DNA of 64,000 nt from Paracoccaceae bacterium (GTDB taxonomy: Bacteria; Pseudomonadota; Alphaproteobacteria; Rhodobacterales; Rhodobacteraceae). The notes below the pieces were generated by a model, which made no database searches, had not been told where the DNA came from, and saw only the letters and a program-made list of their open reading frames with translations. Where the stretch lies: the NCBI GenBank assembly GCA_020446815.1, contig JAGRDY010000029.1, forward strand, positions 62,001 through 126,000, in the 5' to 3' direction. Made by a program: the position numbers and the translations under genes. Below are positions 45,172 through 54,344 of the stretch, piece after piece. Positions within the stretch are counted from its first letter, which is position 1. Each line of letters starts with the position of its first letter.

Positions 45172-46116
45172 TTGACCAAAACGCTCGCCCCCACACCCGA
45201 AGGGCTTGCCTCGGCCGCGCATCTCTTGTCGTCGGGCGAGCTTGTCGCCTTTCCGACCGAAACGGTTTACGGGCTGGGGGGCGATGCAAGATCCGACATC
45301 GCCGTGGCGCGGATATTCGACGCCAAGGGGCGGCCCCGGTTCAATCCCCTGATCGTGCACCTTCCCGATCTGGCGGCGGCGCGCGACATCGCCCTGTTCG
45401 ACGATCTGGCCGAACGGATGGCCGCGGCTTTCTGGCCCGGCCCGCTGACGCTTGTGTTGCCGCTTCGACCCTCTGCGCGCCTTTCGCCGCTTGTCACAGC
45501 CGATCTGCCCAGCGTCGCGCTCCGCGTACCGGAACATCCCACCGCGCAGGCACTTTTGCGGCACTTCGGCGGCCCGCTGGCCGCACCGTCGGCGAACCTT
45601 TCGGGCAAGGTCAGCCCCACCCGTGCCGAACATGTCATGGCGGGGCTGAACCGGCGCATCGCCGCCGTCATCGATGGCGGCACATGCGCTGTCGGCATCG
45701 AATCGACGATCCTCGGCCTGACCGAAGACCCGGTGCTGCTGCGCCCCGGCGGGATCCCGGCCGAAGCGCTGGAGGCCTGCCTTGGCTTCCCCCTGGCCGA
45801 TGCACCCAATTGCGAAAGACCCGCCGCCCCCGGCCAGCTTGCTTCGCATTACGCGCCGCGGGCCGCGGTGCGGCTGAACGCGGCGGCACCGGAACCGGGG
45901 GAATTCTGGCTCGGGTTCGGAGCTGGCGCACGCGATGCCGATCTGAACCTGTCACCGACCGGCGATCTGGTTGCCGCGGCGGCGAATCTGTTTCATTACC
46001 TGCGCCAGGCGGATGACCGTGCCACAGGCTGCATCGCCGTCTCGCCGATCCCGGAAAAGGGCCTGGGCCGGGCCATCAACGACCGGTTGCGGCGGGCCGC
46101 TGCCCCGAGATCGTAA
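45172..46116 (+). CDS. tsaC: L-threonylcarbamoyladenylate synthase, Sua5 type
   Basis: Makes threonylcarbamoyl-AMP for the universal tRNA t6A37 modification. 314 residues. N-terminal YrdC domain with PTETVYGLGG, AKGRPRFNPLIVH and SANLSGKVSPT; C-terminal Sua5 domain (about 220-314) beginning after APGQLASHYAPR, so it is the longer Sua5 form. TTG at 45172 is chosen because AGGGAGGG stands just before it. The upstream ATG at 45118 would add 18 non-conserved residues. Confidence 0.92.
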   Translation: MTKTLAPTPEGLASAAHLLSSGELVAFPTETVYGLGGDARSDIAVARIFDAKGRPRFNPLIVHLPDLAAARDIALFDDLAERMAAAFWPGPLTLVLPLRPSARLSPLVTADLPSVALRVPEHPTAQALLRHFGGPLAAPSANLSGKVSPTRAEHVMAGLNRRIAAVIDGGTCAVGIESTILGLTEDPVLLRPGGIPAEALEACLGFPLADAPNCERPAAPGQLASHYAPRAAVRLNAAAPEPGEFWLGFGAGARDADLNLSPTGDLVAAAANLFHYLRQADDRATGCIAVSPIPEKGLGRAINDRLRRAAAPRS

Positions 46117-46188
46117 ACTGCCGGTCCTCGATTCCCCGTCCGAAAGCCCTGCGGCGTAACCGGCGACGCCTTCGGGCAGGTTCTCTGG

Positions 46189-47211
46189 TCAGCCCTTCTT
46201 CAGGCAACGGGTGCCGAGCGTCTCGGCGATCTGCACCGCGTTCAGCGCCGCGCCCTTGCGCAGGTTGTCGGACACACACCAAAGGTTCAGGCCGTTGTCG
46301 ATGGTCGGGTCGCTGCGAATACGGCTGACATAGGTGGCGTATTCACCGACACATTCGACCGGCGTGATGTAACCGCCCGCCTCGCGCTTGTCGACAACCA
46401 TGACCCCCGGAGCCTCACGCAGGATGTCGCGGGCCTCTTCCTCGTCAAGGTGTTCCTCGAACTCGATATTGATCGCCTCGGAATGGCCGACAAAGACCGG
46501 CACGCGCACACAGGTCGCCGTGATCTTGATCGCCTTGTCGAGGATCTTTTTCGTTTCGGCGACCATCTTCCATTCTTCCTTGGTCTCGCCGCTGTCGAGG
46601 AAAACGTCGATATGCGGGATCACGTTGAAGGCGATCTGCTTGGTGAATTTTTTGGGCGCCACCTCCTGGCCCGGCACATAAAGGCCCTTGGTCTGGTCCC
46701 ACAACTCGTCGATCGCCTCTTTTCCGGCGCCCGACACGGATTGATAGGTGGAAACCACCACCCGCTTGATGCGCGCCCGGTCATGCAGCGGCTTGAGCGC
46801 CACGACCATTTGCGCGGTCGAACAGTTCGGGTTGGCGATGATCATCTTCTTTTGATAGCCGAGCACCGCATCCGCGTTCACTTCCGGAACCACCAGCGGC
46901 ACATCGCGATCATAGCGGTAAAGCGACGAATTATCGATGACCACGCATCCCGAAGCGGCGGCCTTGGGCGCATATTTTTTGGTCGCATCCGAGCCGACGG
47001 CGAAAAGCGCAATGTCCCAGCCGGCAAAATCGAAGGTATCGAGATCCTGGGTTTTCAGCGTCTTGTCGCCAAAGCTGACTTCGGTGCCCAGCGACTTGCG
47101 GCTGGCAAGGGCAGCGATCTCATCGACCGGGAAAGCCCGCTCGGCAAGGATGTTCAGCATTTCGCGGCCCACATTTCCGGTGGCACCGGCGACGACGACT
47201 CTGTAGCCCAT
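46189..47211 (-). CDS. asd: Aspartate-semialdehyde dehydrogenase
   Basis: Reduces aspartyl phosphate to the semialdehyde, feeding lysine/diaminopimelate, threonine and methionine synthesis. 340 residues. NADP motif VVAGATGNVGREM (residues 6-18), nucleophile Cys130 in NPNCSTAQ and the VSTYQSVSGAGKEA segment near 158. The only other gene here with a possible link is the aminotransferase at 58 kb. Confidence 0.96.
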   Translation of the reverse strand: MGYRVVVAGATGNVGREMLNILAERAFPVDEIAALASRKSLGTEVSFGDKTLKTQDLDTFDFAGWDIALFAVGSDATKKYAPKAAASGCVVIDNSSLYRYDRDVPLVVPEVNADAVLGYQKKMIIANPNCSTAQMVVALKPLHDRARIKRVVVSTYQSVSGAGKEAIDELWDQTKGLYVPGQEVAPKKFTKQIAFNVIPHIDVFLDSGETKEEWKMVAETKKILDKAIKITATCVRVPVFVGHSEAINIEFEEHLDEEEARDILREAPGVMVVDKREAGGYITPVECVGEYATYVSRIRSDPTIDNGLNLWCVSDNLRKGAALNAVQIAETLGTRCLKKG

Positions 47212-47317
47212 TTGTGTCTCCTAACGTCACGGACGCCTGCCTTTAGCCGATTGGCCGCGGCGGTGAAAGAGGTCTGGCTTGCCGCAAAGCAGAAAAACCG
47301 CCGGGCGCACAGCGGCA

Positions 47318-47938
47318 TCACGCCCCGGCCAGGCCGATGCGCGGATCCCGCCTGGCCAGGTCTTCGACAAAGGCCCGTTCGGCGGCGAAATCATGCGGCA
47401 CCTGGTCGGCGCGCCGCGAACCGGTCAAAGATTGCGAGACAAAGAAATCGAAACCGTGCAGCCTTAGGCGGGCAAGATCGGCGCGCGCCAGAAGGTCGAT
47501 CATCATCAGCCCGGTACTTGGCGGCGCACCAAGGCGGCTGCGCAATGCGCGCCAATCGGCAAGCGGGTGCAGGTAGAACCCGGGCCCTTGTACTATCCGC
47601 CACGGCAACCGTTTGCGCTTGTGCGACATCCACAAGACGCGATTGGGGTGCAGGCGGGCCAGATCGTCGCCAGAGATCGAGGTGGCCATTGCCAGCCAGT
47701 CGCAGCGTGTGCCGTGGGTACGCGACGCAGGCATGGGCGCGCGGTTGATGCGGATAACCACATCGGCGCTGTCGATGGCAAAACCCTCGTCGCGTTCGGC
47801 CAATGACCGGGCATTACCGACCAAGGTCACGGATTTGCCCCCGAGTGCCGCGAGAATCTCCGCTTGCGGCGCGGAAAGGGCCGCAAGCGGCGCGTCAAGC
47901 CTCAGCAGCCGGGCGATGTGAAAGCCAAGCCGGTTCAT
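47318..47938 (-). CDS. GT29 (sialyltransferase-like) glycosyltransferase
   Basis: 206 residues without signal peptide or membrane helix. Residues 37-68 (VTLVGNARSL ... IDSADVVIRINRAP) follow the sialyltransferase L motif. Residues 139-165 (PPSTGLMMIDLL ... LHGFDFF) follow the S motif. H182-x4-E187 matches the VS motif HX4E, which includes the proposed catalytic His. These are the CMP-sugar binding and catalytic signatures of CAZy family 29. Donor and acceptor are unknown; no sialic-acid synthesis genes are in the window. It overlaps the GT4 gene by ATGA, so the two are translationally coupled. Confidence 0.8.
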   Translation of the reverse strand: MNRLGFHIARLLRLDAPLAALSAPQAEILAALGGKSVTLVGNARSLAERDEGFAIDSADVVIRINRAPMPASRTHGTRCDWLAMATSISGDDLARLHPNRVLWMSHKRKRLPWRIVQGPGFYLHPLADWRALRSRLGAPPSTGLMMIDLLARADLARLRLHGFDFFVSQSLTGSRRADQVPHDFAAERAFVEDLARRDPRIGLAGA

Positions 47939-48987
47939 CGCTGCGATCCGGAAAGCAAACGGCGGTAGACGGCGACAATGGCATGGGCTTCGTCCTCGAT
48001 CCGGAACCGCGCCGCGATCCGCGCCAGTGCGGATGCCCTGCCTTTGCCGCGCCGCGCGGCGTCATCGAGCCAAGGGGCGACCGCGGCGGTCAGCGCCGGG
48101 ATATCGTCGGGGGGTACCAGGCTGCCCGTATCCTCGATCACGATCTCTTCGAACGCACCCACGCGGGTCGCCACCACCGGGACCGCGCAGGCCATCGCCT
48201 CGATCGGCGTCAACCCGAAACCTTCCCAGCGCTGCGGCGCGACATAGAGATCGAGCACCCGGTACCAGTCGGCGATCCGGTCAACCGGAACCTCGGGCAG
48301 AAAAAGCAGGCGCTCCGACAGACCGGCCTGCGCTGTACGATCCTTGAGGCCGGCCAGAAATGCCTCATGCCCATCGGTGGCGCGCCCCATGACCAGCGCG
48401 GTCACCCCGGGCCGGTCCGGCAACAGCGCCAGAGCGGCCTCGACGAAGGCATCGGTTCCCTTTTGCGCGCGGATCCGCCCATAACAGCCCATGATCACGC
48501 CTTTTTCCGGCAGGCCGAGAGAGCGCCGGAGCGCGGCGCGGTCGCGGGGGGGGCAAAACGCCTCGGTGTCGATCCCGTGAAGGATCACATCGGCCGGGCG
48601 CTCCAGATAGGCCGCGGTCTTTTGCGATGTGGCGATCACGCCATCCATCCGACCGATCAGCCATCTGGTATAGCGCGAATGCCGACGCTGGGACGCCGAC
48701 GTGAACAGCAGCTTCAACCGCCGCTGGAACAGGTGCTTCAGGATCAGCCCCAACAGCATCTCGGTATTGCGCCTTGCGTGCCAGACACGGACCCTGCTGC
48801 GCGACAGCACGAAACATCGCCACAGCGGCAGATGCGGCACATGCCCCGGCAACCCCGGCCCGGTGGCGGCGATGCCGATCATCCCCGCCTGGATCGGCAC
48901 GAGCCGGGCAATCGTTGCCGTCACGCCCGACAGCCGGCGTTTGAGGTTGGGCGCAATGACCTCGATTTCGGCGATGTCGGGCGGCAT
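47935..48987 (-). CDS. Glycosyltransferase family 4 type protein
   Basis: 350-residue GT-B glycosyltransferase. The C-terminal nucleotide-sugar domain shows GCYGRIRAQKGTDAFVEA near residue 175 and the E-x7-E region EGFGLTPIEAMACAVPVVAT near residue 268. The N-terminal acceptor domain contains TSASQRRHSRYTRWL and LHGIDTEAF. The start is at 48987 with GAAGGAGAG upstream. With the overlapping GT29 gene it probably decorates a cell-surface glycan such as LPS core or capsule; this is inference. Confidence 0.87.
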   Translation of the reverse strand: MPPDIAEIEVIAPNLKRRLSGVTATIARLVPIQAGMIGIAATGPGLPGHVPHLPLWRCFVLSRSRVRVWHARRNTEMLLGLILKHLFQRRLKLLFTSASQRRHSRYTRWLIGRMDGVIATSQKTAAYLERPADVILHGIDTEAFCPPRDRAALRRSLGLPEKGVIMGCYGRIRAQKGTDAFVEAALALLPDRPGVTALVMGRATDGHEAFLAGLKDRTAQAGLSERLLFLPEVPVDRIADWYRVLDLYVAPQRWEGFGLTPIEAMACAVPVVATRVGAFEEIVIEDTGSLVPPDDIPALTAAVAPWLDDAARRGKGRASALARIAARFRIEDEAHAIVAVYRRLLSGSQR

Positions 48988-49036
48988 CGGCTCTCCTTCA
49001 GGCACAAAACCGTCTAATCCATGCCCCGGTCCAAGG

Positions 49037-50221
49037 CTAGTCCGTCCGGTCCCGGCTGAACAGGTAGAACGCGAGCCCGACGAGAAGCGGCACGAGAAAA
49101 AACAGGAAAATGCCGACATAGGGCGTCTCGGGGTGCATCGCGCCTTCGGCCAGCCGGTCATGAACCTGTCCCGAGAAAAACTGCAACAGCCCGGCCCCGC
49201 CGATGGCGAACATGTTCAGAAGCGTCACCCCGCGCCCGACCATATGGGGTGGGAAAAATGCCCGCCCATGCGCCATGATTGCCGGAAAGGACGATCCGAA
49301 CAGCCCCAGCGCGACCAGAAAAGCCGTGGCCGTCATCAGGCCATTTGAGGGAAACCACGCCAACAGCCCCAGGCAGGCGGCGGCCATCAGATTGCCCGAA
49401 AAGACGGTCCATTTCCGGGTGCCGAAAATCCGGTCGAGCGGCCCATAGGCGAAATTGCCCGCCACCATCATCAACCCCATCAAAAGCGTCACGCGGCCGA
49501 TGCCCTCCGGCCCCGACCCGAAGACATCGGCAAGATAGGGCCCCGCCCACAGCCCCCGCACCGCCGCCAGCGGCGCATAGGCGGCCGCCATAAGCGGTAT
49601 GATCGCCCATACCCCCGGTATCCGCAAAAGATCGCCAAGCGTGCCCTTGGTACCGGTGGCCGGCGTCAGGCGCGGCGGATCGCGCAGGAAAACCGCCATC
49701 GCCACCGATACCGCCAGGGTCACCAGCGCCAGCCCGACCAGGGTCTGGCGCCAGCCGATCGCCTCGGCCAACAGCGCCAGCGGCGTCGTCCCCGCCAGAT
49801 TGCCCAGCGACCCGATGCCGATCATCGCCCCGGCCAGCGTGCCGAAGACGGCAGGGCGGTAGACGCGGGCAAAGATGTAGTAAGAGGCCATCAGCACCGG
49901 GGCACAGCCGATGCCGATAAGCGCCATGGCGACATGAACCGCCACCGGCCCCTGCGCTGCGGCAAAGATCAACGCGCCCCCTGCCCCGCCGCCGCCCAGC
50001 ACGACCGAAGCCGTCCAGCGCGGCCCGATCCGGTCAAGCGCCATTCCCACCGGCATTTGCATCATCGCGAAGGTCAGAAACAGAAGCCCCGAGGATATCG
50101 CCAGATCGCCCGCCGTGGCGCCGATATCCGCCTTCAGGACCGGCGAAAGCACCGCCAGAAAGGCCCGGTAGAACTGGCTGAGCACATAGCCCGCCACCAA
50201 GAACGCCAAACCTGCCCGCAT
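49037..50221 (-). CDS. MFS transporter
   Basis: 394 residues with twelve predicted helices, a major facilitator. The N-terminal half contains SQFYRAFLAVLSPVLKADIGAT-like loop residues, with RIGPRWTA as the A-motif-like segment between helices 2 and 3. Substrate cannot be inferred. It ends 50 bases before the GT4 gene start, so the three may form one unit, although the spacing allows a separate promoter. Confidence 0.85.
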   Translation of the reverse strand: MRAGLAFLVAGYVLSQFYRAFLAVLSPVLKADIGATAGDLAISSGLLFLTFAMMQMPVGMALDRIGPRWTASVVLGGGGAGGALIFAAAQGPVAVHVAMALIGIGCAPVLMASYYIFARVYRPAVFGTLAGAMIGIGSLGNLAGTTPLALLAEAIGWRQTLVGLALVTLAVSVAMAVFLRDPPRLTPATGTKGTLGDLLRIPGVWAIIPLMAAAYAPLAAVRGLWAGPYLADVFGSGPEGIGRVTLLMGLMMVAGNFAYGPLDRIFGTRKWTVFSGNLMAAACLGLLAWFPSNGLMTATAFLVALGLFGSSFPAIMAHGRAFFPPHMVGRGVTLLNMFAIGGAGLLQFFSGQVHDRLAEGAMHPETPYVGIFLFFLVPLLVGLAFYLFSRDRTD

Positions 50222-50635
50222 GTTTTCCCCAAGACCCGTTCCGCGCGACAGACTGCAACCCGTGTCACGAAGTTACAAGCCGGGAATCGGGCCGGGCGCC
50301 CGGTGGCCCCGACGCGACGCCAAAAACCGGCCAGGGCGCGGCAGGTTTGCCCAAGCGCACCCGAGCGAAATCAATACGGCACAGCGCAGACCCATGATAA
50401 TTCTTCTTTACCAATACTTTACCGGAAAATTGACTCTAGGGATATTTTTCGGAAAGCCGCAAAGATGCCGTATTCATACCCCAACTCGGCCCGAATGCAG
50501 GGCGAAAAAGCAAGTGTAGCTGCTTAAGGCTTCCCTCGGCGCCGCGTTCAACAGCCCCCACCCATTGCGCGACGCCGAGGTCTTTCCTTTCCCCCCCGGA
50601 TCATTCTATGAATCACTGCGAAAGCAGAGGTTCCC
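50222..50635. other. Divergent intergenic region with a large hairpin
   Basis: 414 bases between divergent genes. An AT-rich core (50390-50460) probably holds promoters. A 20-codon frame (50465-50527, MPYSYPNSARMQGEKASVAA) follows a GGAAAG sequence but is unrecognised. A hairpin joins CCTCGGCGCCGCG (50534-50546) to CGCGACGCCGAGG (50568-50580) with one mismatch, followed by TCTTTCCTTT. This resembles an intrinsic terminator for a short transcript upstream of the gamma-glutamyltransferase gene. Confidence 0.5.
50534..50590 (+). terminator. Terminator-like hairpin upstream of the gamma-glutamyltransferase gene
   Basis: 12 of 13 positions pair between 50534-50546 and 50568-50580 around a 21-base loop, with a T-rich tail. 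It could end a small RNA or leader transcript starting in the AT-rich segment just upstream. Confidence 0.45.
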
Positions 50636-52216
50636 ATGCGTGATTTCCATCTTCCGGGCCGATCGACGGTTCTGGCCGCCAACGGCATGTGCGCCACATC
50701 GCATCCGCTGGCGGCGAAGGTCGCCATCGACACCCTGGAATCGGGGGGCAATGCGGCCGATGCGGCGATCGCGGCCGCCGTCATGCTCGGTCTGGCCGAA
50801 CCGCAGATGGCCGGTATCGGCGGCGATTGCTTTGTGTTGCTCAAGCCGCCCGGCGAAGAACGTATCATCGCGCTGAACGGGTCAGGCCAGGCCCCTGACG
50901 CCCTGACCGCCGACAGGCTGCGCGCCAAAGGGCTGGCGGCGATCCCGCTCGACAGCGCCGATGCCGTGACGATACCGGGTGCGGTGGATGCCTTTTGCCG
51001 CCTGTCCGATGACTGGGGCAGGTTGGGGCTGGACCGCCTGCTCGCCCCCGCGATTCGCTATGCCGACGAAGGTATCGCCGTGGCCCCGAGGGTCGCCTTC
51101 GACTGGCAAAGGGACGCGGCGCGGCTGACCGGTGACGGGCGGCGGTTCTATCTTGGCCAAGGCAAGCCGCTGACCACCGGGCAAACCTTCCGCGCCCCGG
51201 GTCAGGCCGAAGTTCTGCGCCGCATTGCCCGTATCGGCCGTGACGGGTTTTATCAGGGCGAAGTGGCTGACGACATGGTTGCCTCGCTGAACGCCCGGGG
51301 CGGTGTCCATAGCGCAGCCGATTTCGCCGGAATGCGCAGTTTCTACGACGACCCGATCGCGGCTGCGACCCAGGGGCATGAGCTGGTCGAACATCCGCCC
51401 AATGGCCAGGGGGCCACGGCAATCCTGCTGCTCAATATCCTGTCGCATTTCGATCTGGCGGCGCTCGATCCCCTTGGGGCGGACCGCCTCCACCTTGAGG
51501 CAGAGGCAGTGAAACTGGCCTATGACGCCCGCGACCGATGCATCGCCGACCCGCGCCACACCGCGCGGCTGGCCCATATGCTGGCCCCTGAAACCGCCGC
51601 GACACTTGCCGCCCGCATCGACATCCGGCAGGCCATGACCCTGCCGCCAAGGCCCGATCAGGCCGTCCATCGCGACACCGTCTATCTGACCGTCGTCGAC
51701 CGCGATCGCATGGCGGTATCGCTTATCTACTCGGTTTTCTGGGGGTTCGGCGTCGGCTGGGCGTCATCGAAATTCGGCATCCTATTTCAGAACCGCGGGG
51801 CGGGCTTCACGCTCGAACCAGGCCATCCCAACGAAGCCGGGCCCGGCAAGAGACCGATGCACACGATCATCCCGGCCATGCTGCGCAAGAACGATCGCCT
51901 GATCATGCCCTTTGGGGTCATGGGCGGTGACTATCAGCCCGCCGGCCATGCCGCCCTGCTCACCAATTACGCAACCTATGGCATGGATATCCAGACCGCC
52001 ATCGACGCGCCGCGATCCTTCTTTGACGCAGGCGAATTGCAGGTTGAACGGGGCATTGCACCATCCGTCCGCGCCGATCTGGAGGCCAGAGGCCACGCCG
52101 TCAAGCTGCGCGACAAGCCGCTTGGCGGCGCGCAGGCGATTTTCATCGACGCCCGGAACGGGGTGCTGCACGGCGCCTCCGACCCGCGCAAGGATGGCTG
52201 CGCGCTTGGCTACTGA
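50636..52216 (+). CDS. Gamma-glutamyltransferase family protein
   Basis: 526-residue N-terminal-nucleophile hydrolase that self-cleaves and acts on gamma-glutamyl compounds such as glutathione. The likely nucleophile is Thr348 in RDTVYLTVVD, where cleavage would produce large and small subunits. ESGGNAADAAIAAAVMLG near residue 38 and MGGDYQPAGHAALLTN near residue 425 match the family. No signal peptide is evident, unlike periplasmic GGT, so a cytoplasmic role is likely. The ordinary GGT loop near SLIYSVFWGFG departs from the E. coli sequence, so substrate may differ. Confidence 0.87.
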   Translation: MRDFHLPGRSTVLAANGMCATSHPLAAKVAIDTLESGGNAADAAIAAAVMLGLAEPQMAGIGGDCFVLLKPPGEERIIALNGSGQAPDALTADRLRAKGLAAIPLDSADAVTIPGAVDAFCRLSDDWGRLGLDRLLAPAIRYADEGIAVAPRVAFDWQRDAARLTGDGRRFYLGQGKPLTTGQTFRAPGQAEVLRRIARIGRDGFYQGEVADDMVASLNARGGVHSAADFAGMRSFYDDPIAAATQGHELVEHPPNGQGATAILLLNILSHFDLAALDPLGADRLHLEAEAVKLAYDARDRCIADPRHTARLAHMLAPETAATLAARIDIRQAMTLPPRPDQAVHRDTVYLTVVDRDRMAVSLIYSVFWGFGVGWASSKFGILFQNRGAGFTLEPGHPNEAGPGKRPMHTIIPAMLRKNDRLIMPFGVMGGDYQPAGHAALLTNYATYGMDIQTAIDAPRSFFDAGELQVERGIAPSVRADLEARGHAVKLRDKPLGGAQAIFIDARNGVLHGASDPRKDGCALGY

Positions 52217-52355
52217 GGGCGCCCGGATTCAGCAGTTCGATGGGTCGCGCCCGATCACGGATCCGACTTGCGGGTGTCCTTCCGGGCAATGAACTCTCGG
52301 GCGCGAGGCACCGGGGCGACAGGGGGGCGAACACCCCTGCGCACCGACGGGCGTG

Positions 52356-52682
52356 TCAGTTCATCTGGAACTGAAGCGGATAGTGCCCGTCCTCGAAATC
52401 GCCGAACAGATCGGGAAGATCGGGGTGATCGACCGGTTCACCCGAATAATCCGCGACCAGGTTCTGTTCCGAGACATAGGCGACGTAATAGCTTTCGTCA
52501 TTCTCGGCCAGAAGGTGGTAGAAGGGCTGTTCTTTCAGCGGGCGGCTGTCCTCGGGAATGGCGGCGTACCATTCGTCGGTATTGGCAAACATCGCGTCGA
52601 CATCGAACACGACACCGCGAAACGGGTGCTTGCGGTGGCGCACCACTTGACCCAGATAATATTTGGCGCGTGTTTTCAGCAT
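52356..52682 (-). CDS. hspQ: Heat shock protein HspQ
   Basis: 108-residue YccV/HspQ family protein, a hemimethylated-DNA-binding fold that in enterobacteria acts as a Lon specificity factor. Core LGQVVRHRKHPFRGVVFDVD near residue 10, then QPFYHLLAENDESYYVAYVSEQN. Two ATGs are adjacent; the second (52682) has GGGA at better spacing. Confidence 0.92.
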   Translation of the reverse strand: MLKTRAKYYLGQVVRHRKHPFRGVVFDVDAMFANTDEWYAAIPEDSRPLKEQPFYHLLAENDESYYVAYVSEQNLVADYSGEPVDHPDLPDLFGDFEDGHYPLQFQMN

Positions 52683-52928
52683 CATTTCCCAAGCCCTGAT
52701 CTGTTTAGTAAACCTTTCACCCCGGTACTGTCCATCATCCATCGGCGAATCGCTGGAAACAGTCTGTGAACCTCCGCCCGACAGTGGTGCAGTGTTGCCC
52801 CGCCGCCACCACTTTGCCAGGCAGGGGGGCACGGGCCGCCGCGCAGGATCGCCGCCTGTGCCGCTTTCTTGATTTCCTCTGCGGCAAAAACCGGGTAAAC
52901 AGGACAAAAAGAATGAATGCGAGGCAGT

Positions 52929-53510
52929 ATGAGCAGGTTTCTTCGCCTTGGCGTGTTGTTGTTGCTGGTCTCTTGCGGGGGCGGCTACAATACCGCGCCA
53001 CGCAATCTTGACGATGCCTGTTCGATCCTCGAGCAGCGCCCGACCTATCTGCGCGCCATGCAAAGGGCCGAGCGCAAATGGGGTGTACCCGTCCATGTGC
53101 AGATGGCGACGATCTATCAGGAATCCAGGTTCGTCGCCAACGCGCGCACCCCGCATCGCTACGCATTGGGCATCATCCCGATGGGCCGCCAGAGTTCCGC
53201 CTATGGCTACAGCCAGGCGATCGACGGCACCTGGGACGACTACCGCAAGGCCACGCGGCGGTTCGGGGCGCGGCGCAACAAGATCGAGGATGCCACCGAT
53301 TTCATGGGCTGGTACATGGATCAGAGCACACAGAAACTGGGCCTGTCGAAATGGGACGCCCGCAACCAGTATCTCGCCTATCATGACGGGCACAGCGGAT
53401 TTTCCCGCGGCAGCCACAAGCGCAAGGCCTGGCTGATGCGCGTTGCCGAGGAAATCGGCCAGAGGGCGGATCGCTATCAGATGCAACTGATCGCCTGCGG
53501 CAAGATCTGA
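52929..53510 (+). CDS. Lipoprotein lytic transglycosylase, SLT domain
   Basis: 193 residues. Lipoprotein signal peptide with lipobox LVSC (Cys16). The SLT domain (about 48-190) has the catalytic glutamate Glu65 in IYQESRF, the YGYSQAIDGTWDDY segment and NQYLAYHDGHSGF. It cleaves peptidoglycan glycan strands from the periplasmic face of a membrane. The ATG at 52929 follows GAGG; an ATG at 52917 would add four residues. Confidence 0.9.
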   Translation: MSRFLRLGVLLLLVSCGGGYNTAPRNLDDACSILEQRPTYLRAMQRAERKWGVPVHVQMATIYQESRFVANARTPHRYALGIIPMGRQSSAYGYSQAIDGTWDDYRKATRRFGARRNKIEDATDFMGWYMDQSTQKLGLSKWDARNQYLAYHDGHSGFSRGSHKRKAWLMRVAEEIGQRADRYQMQLIACGKI

Positions 53511-53538
53511 GTGGCGCCGCGCGCCATCCTGCTGCCGA

Positions 53539-54150
53539 TCAGTTCTTGTGTCCGGCGCGCCGGTTCACTTCATAAGGTATTGAAAAGAGAGAGCTTTTAA
53601 AACTCATCCCGGTTTCGAGCCGGTCGAGGATCACCCGCGTCTGGCCGCCTGCCTCATCGGTCACGATCCACTGGCGCAGCGCAACGGGGTTGTCGGAGAA
53701 GGCCAGTTGCAAGGTGCCGTATTCGGGATGTTCGGGATCCTGGGCCGCCACCACGGTCAGCGCCCCTTGCTCGTAATGGCCCACCACCATCTTCGCCTGC
53801 CCGAGGTCGATATGGCGCCCAAGGATCAGGTTCAGCGGCGTGCGCTTGAGCGGGTACTGTTCGGGGGGTTGGTTGGATTTGCTATCAAAAACAGCAACCT
53901 GGCCGCCGGAGGCGAGCACCAGTGTCGGTTCGGGCGCATCATATTCGAACCGCATCCGGCCGGGGCGGCGGATAAACACCCGGCCGGTGGATTCCGATCC
54001 GTCGCTGTTGATCTGGCGAAATCCGGCTTCGGCGGTGGTCAGGCCATTGATATAGGAGGATAATTCGGCCAGCGGAATTTCCCCGGCGGCGGCCGGGCCA
54101 ACCAGCAGGGCAAGGGTCAGGGCGAGGAGGCTGCGGAGCATCTGTGTCAT
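53539..54150 (-). CDS. lolA: Outer-membrane lipoprotein carrier LolA
   Basis: Periplasmic chaperone that carries lipoproteins from LolCDE to the outer membrane. 203 residues with a signal peptide (about 1-22, ALLVGPAAAG). LolA segments include RVFIRRPGRMRFEYDAPEP near residue 57, ILGRHIDL and the family-like end region SSLFSIPYEVNRR. The start at 54150 excludes an upstream frame made of the tandem repeat. Confidence 0.9.
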   Translation of the reverse strand: MTQMLRSLLALTLALLVGPAAAGEIPLAELSSYINGLTTAEAGFRQINSDGSESTGRVFIRRPGRMRFEYDAPEPTLVLASGGQVAVFDSKSNQPPEQYPLKRTPLNLILGRHIDLGQAKMVVGHYEQGALTVVAAQDPEHPEYGTLQLAFSDNPVALRQWIVTDEAGGQTRVILDRLETGMSFKSSLFSIPYEVNRRAGHKN

Positions 54151-54218
54151 GCGCACATATCTAGGGGCCCGGCGGCGGTTATGCCATAACCATCCGCGGT
54201 GATCGGCGCCCCGCCGCC

Positions 54219-54269
54219 GTCCCGCATCCGTCCCGCATCCGTCCCGCATCCGTCCCGCATCCGTCCCGA
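54219..54269. repeat. Tandem 11-bp repeat, 4.6 copies
   Basis: Unit GTCCCGCATCC repeated four times exactly (54219-54262) with a fifth partial copy to 54269, between the divergent lolA and BrnA-like genes. Its exactness suggests recent slippage. It may change spacing in the lolA promoter region. Confidence 0.95.
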
Positions 54270-54344
54270 CAGGGCGCGCGCCGGGCAAACGCCGCTTCAA
54301 CCTTTTGCGCCGACGCTCGGGGCGATCTGCATTCGGAGACCGAG

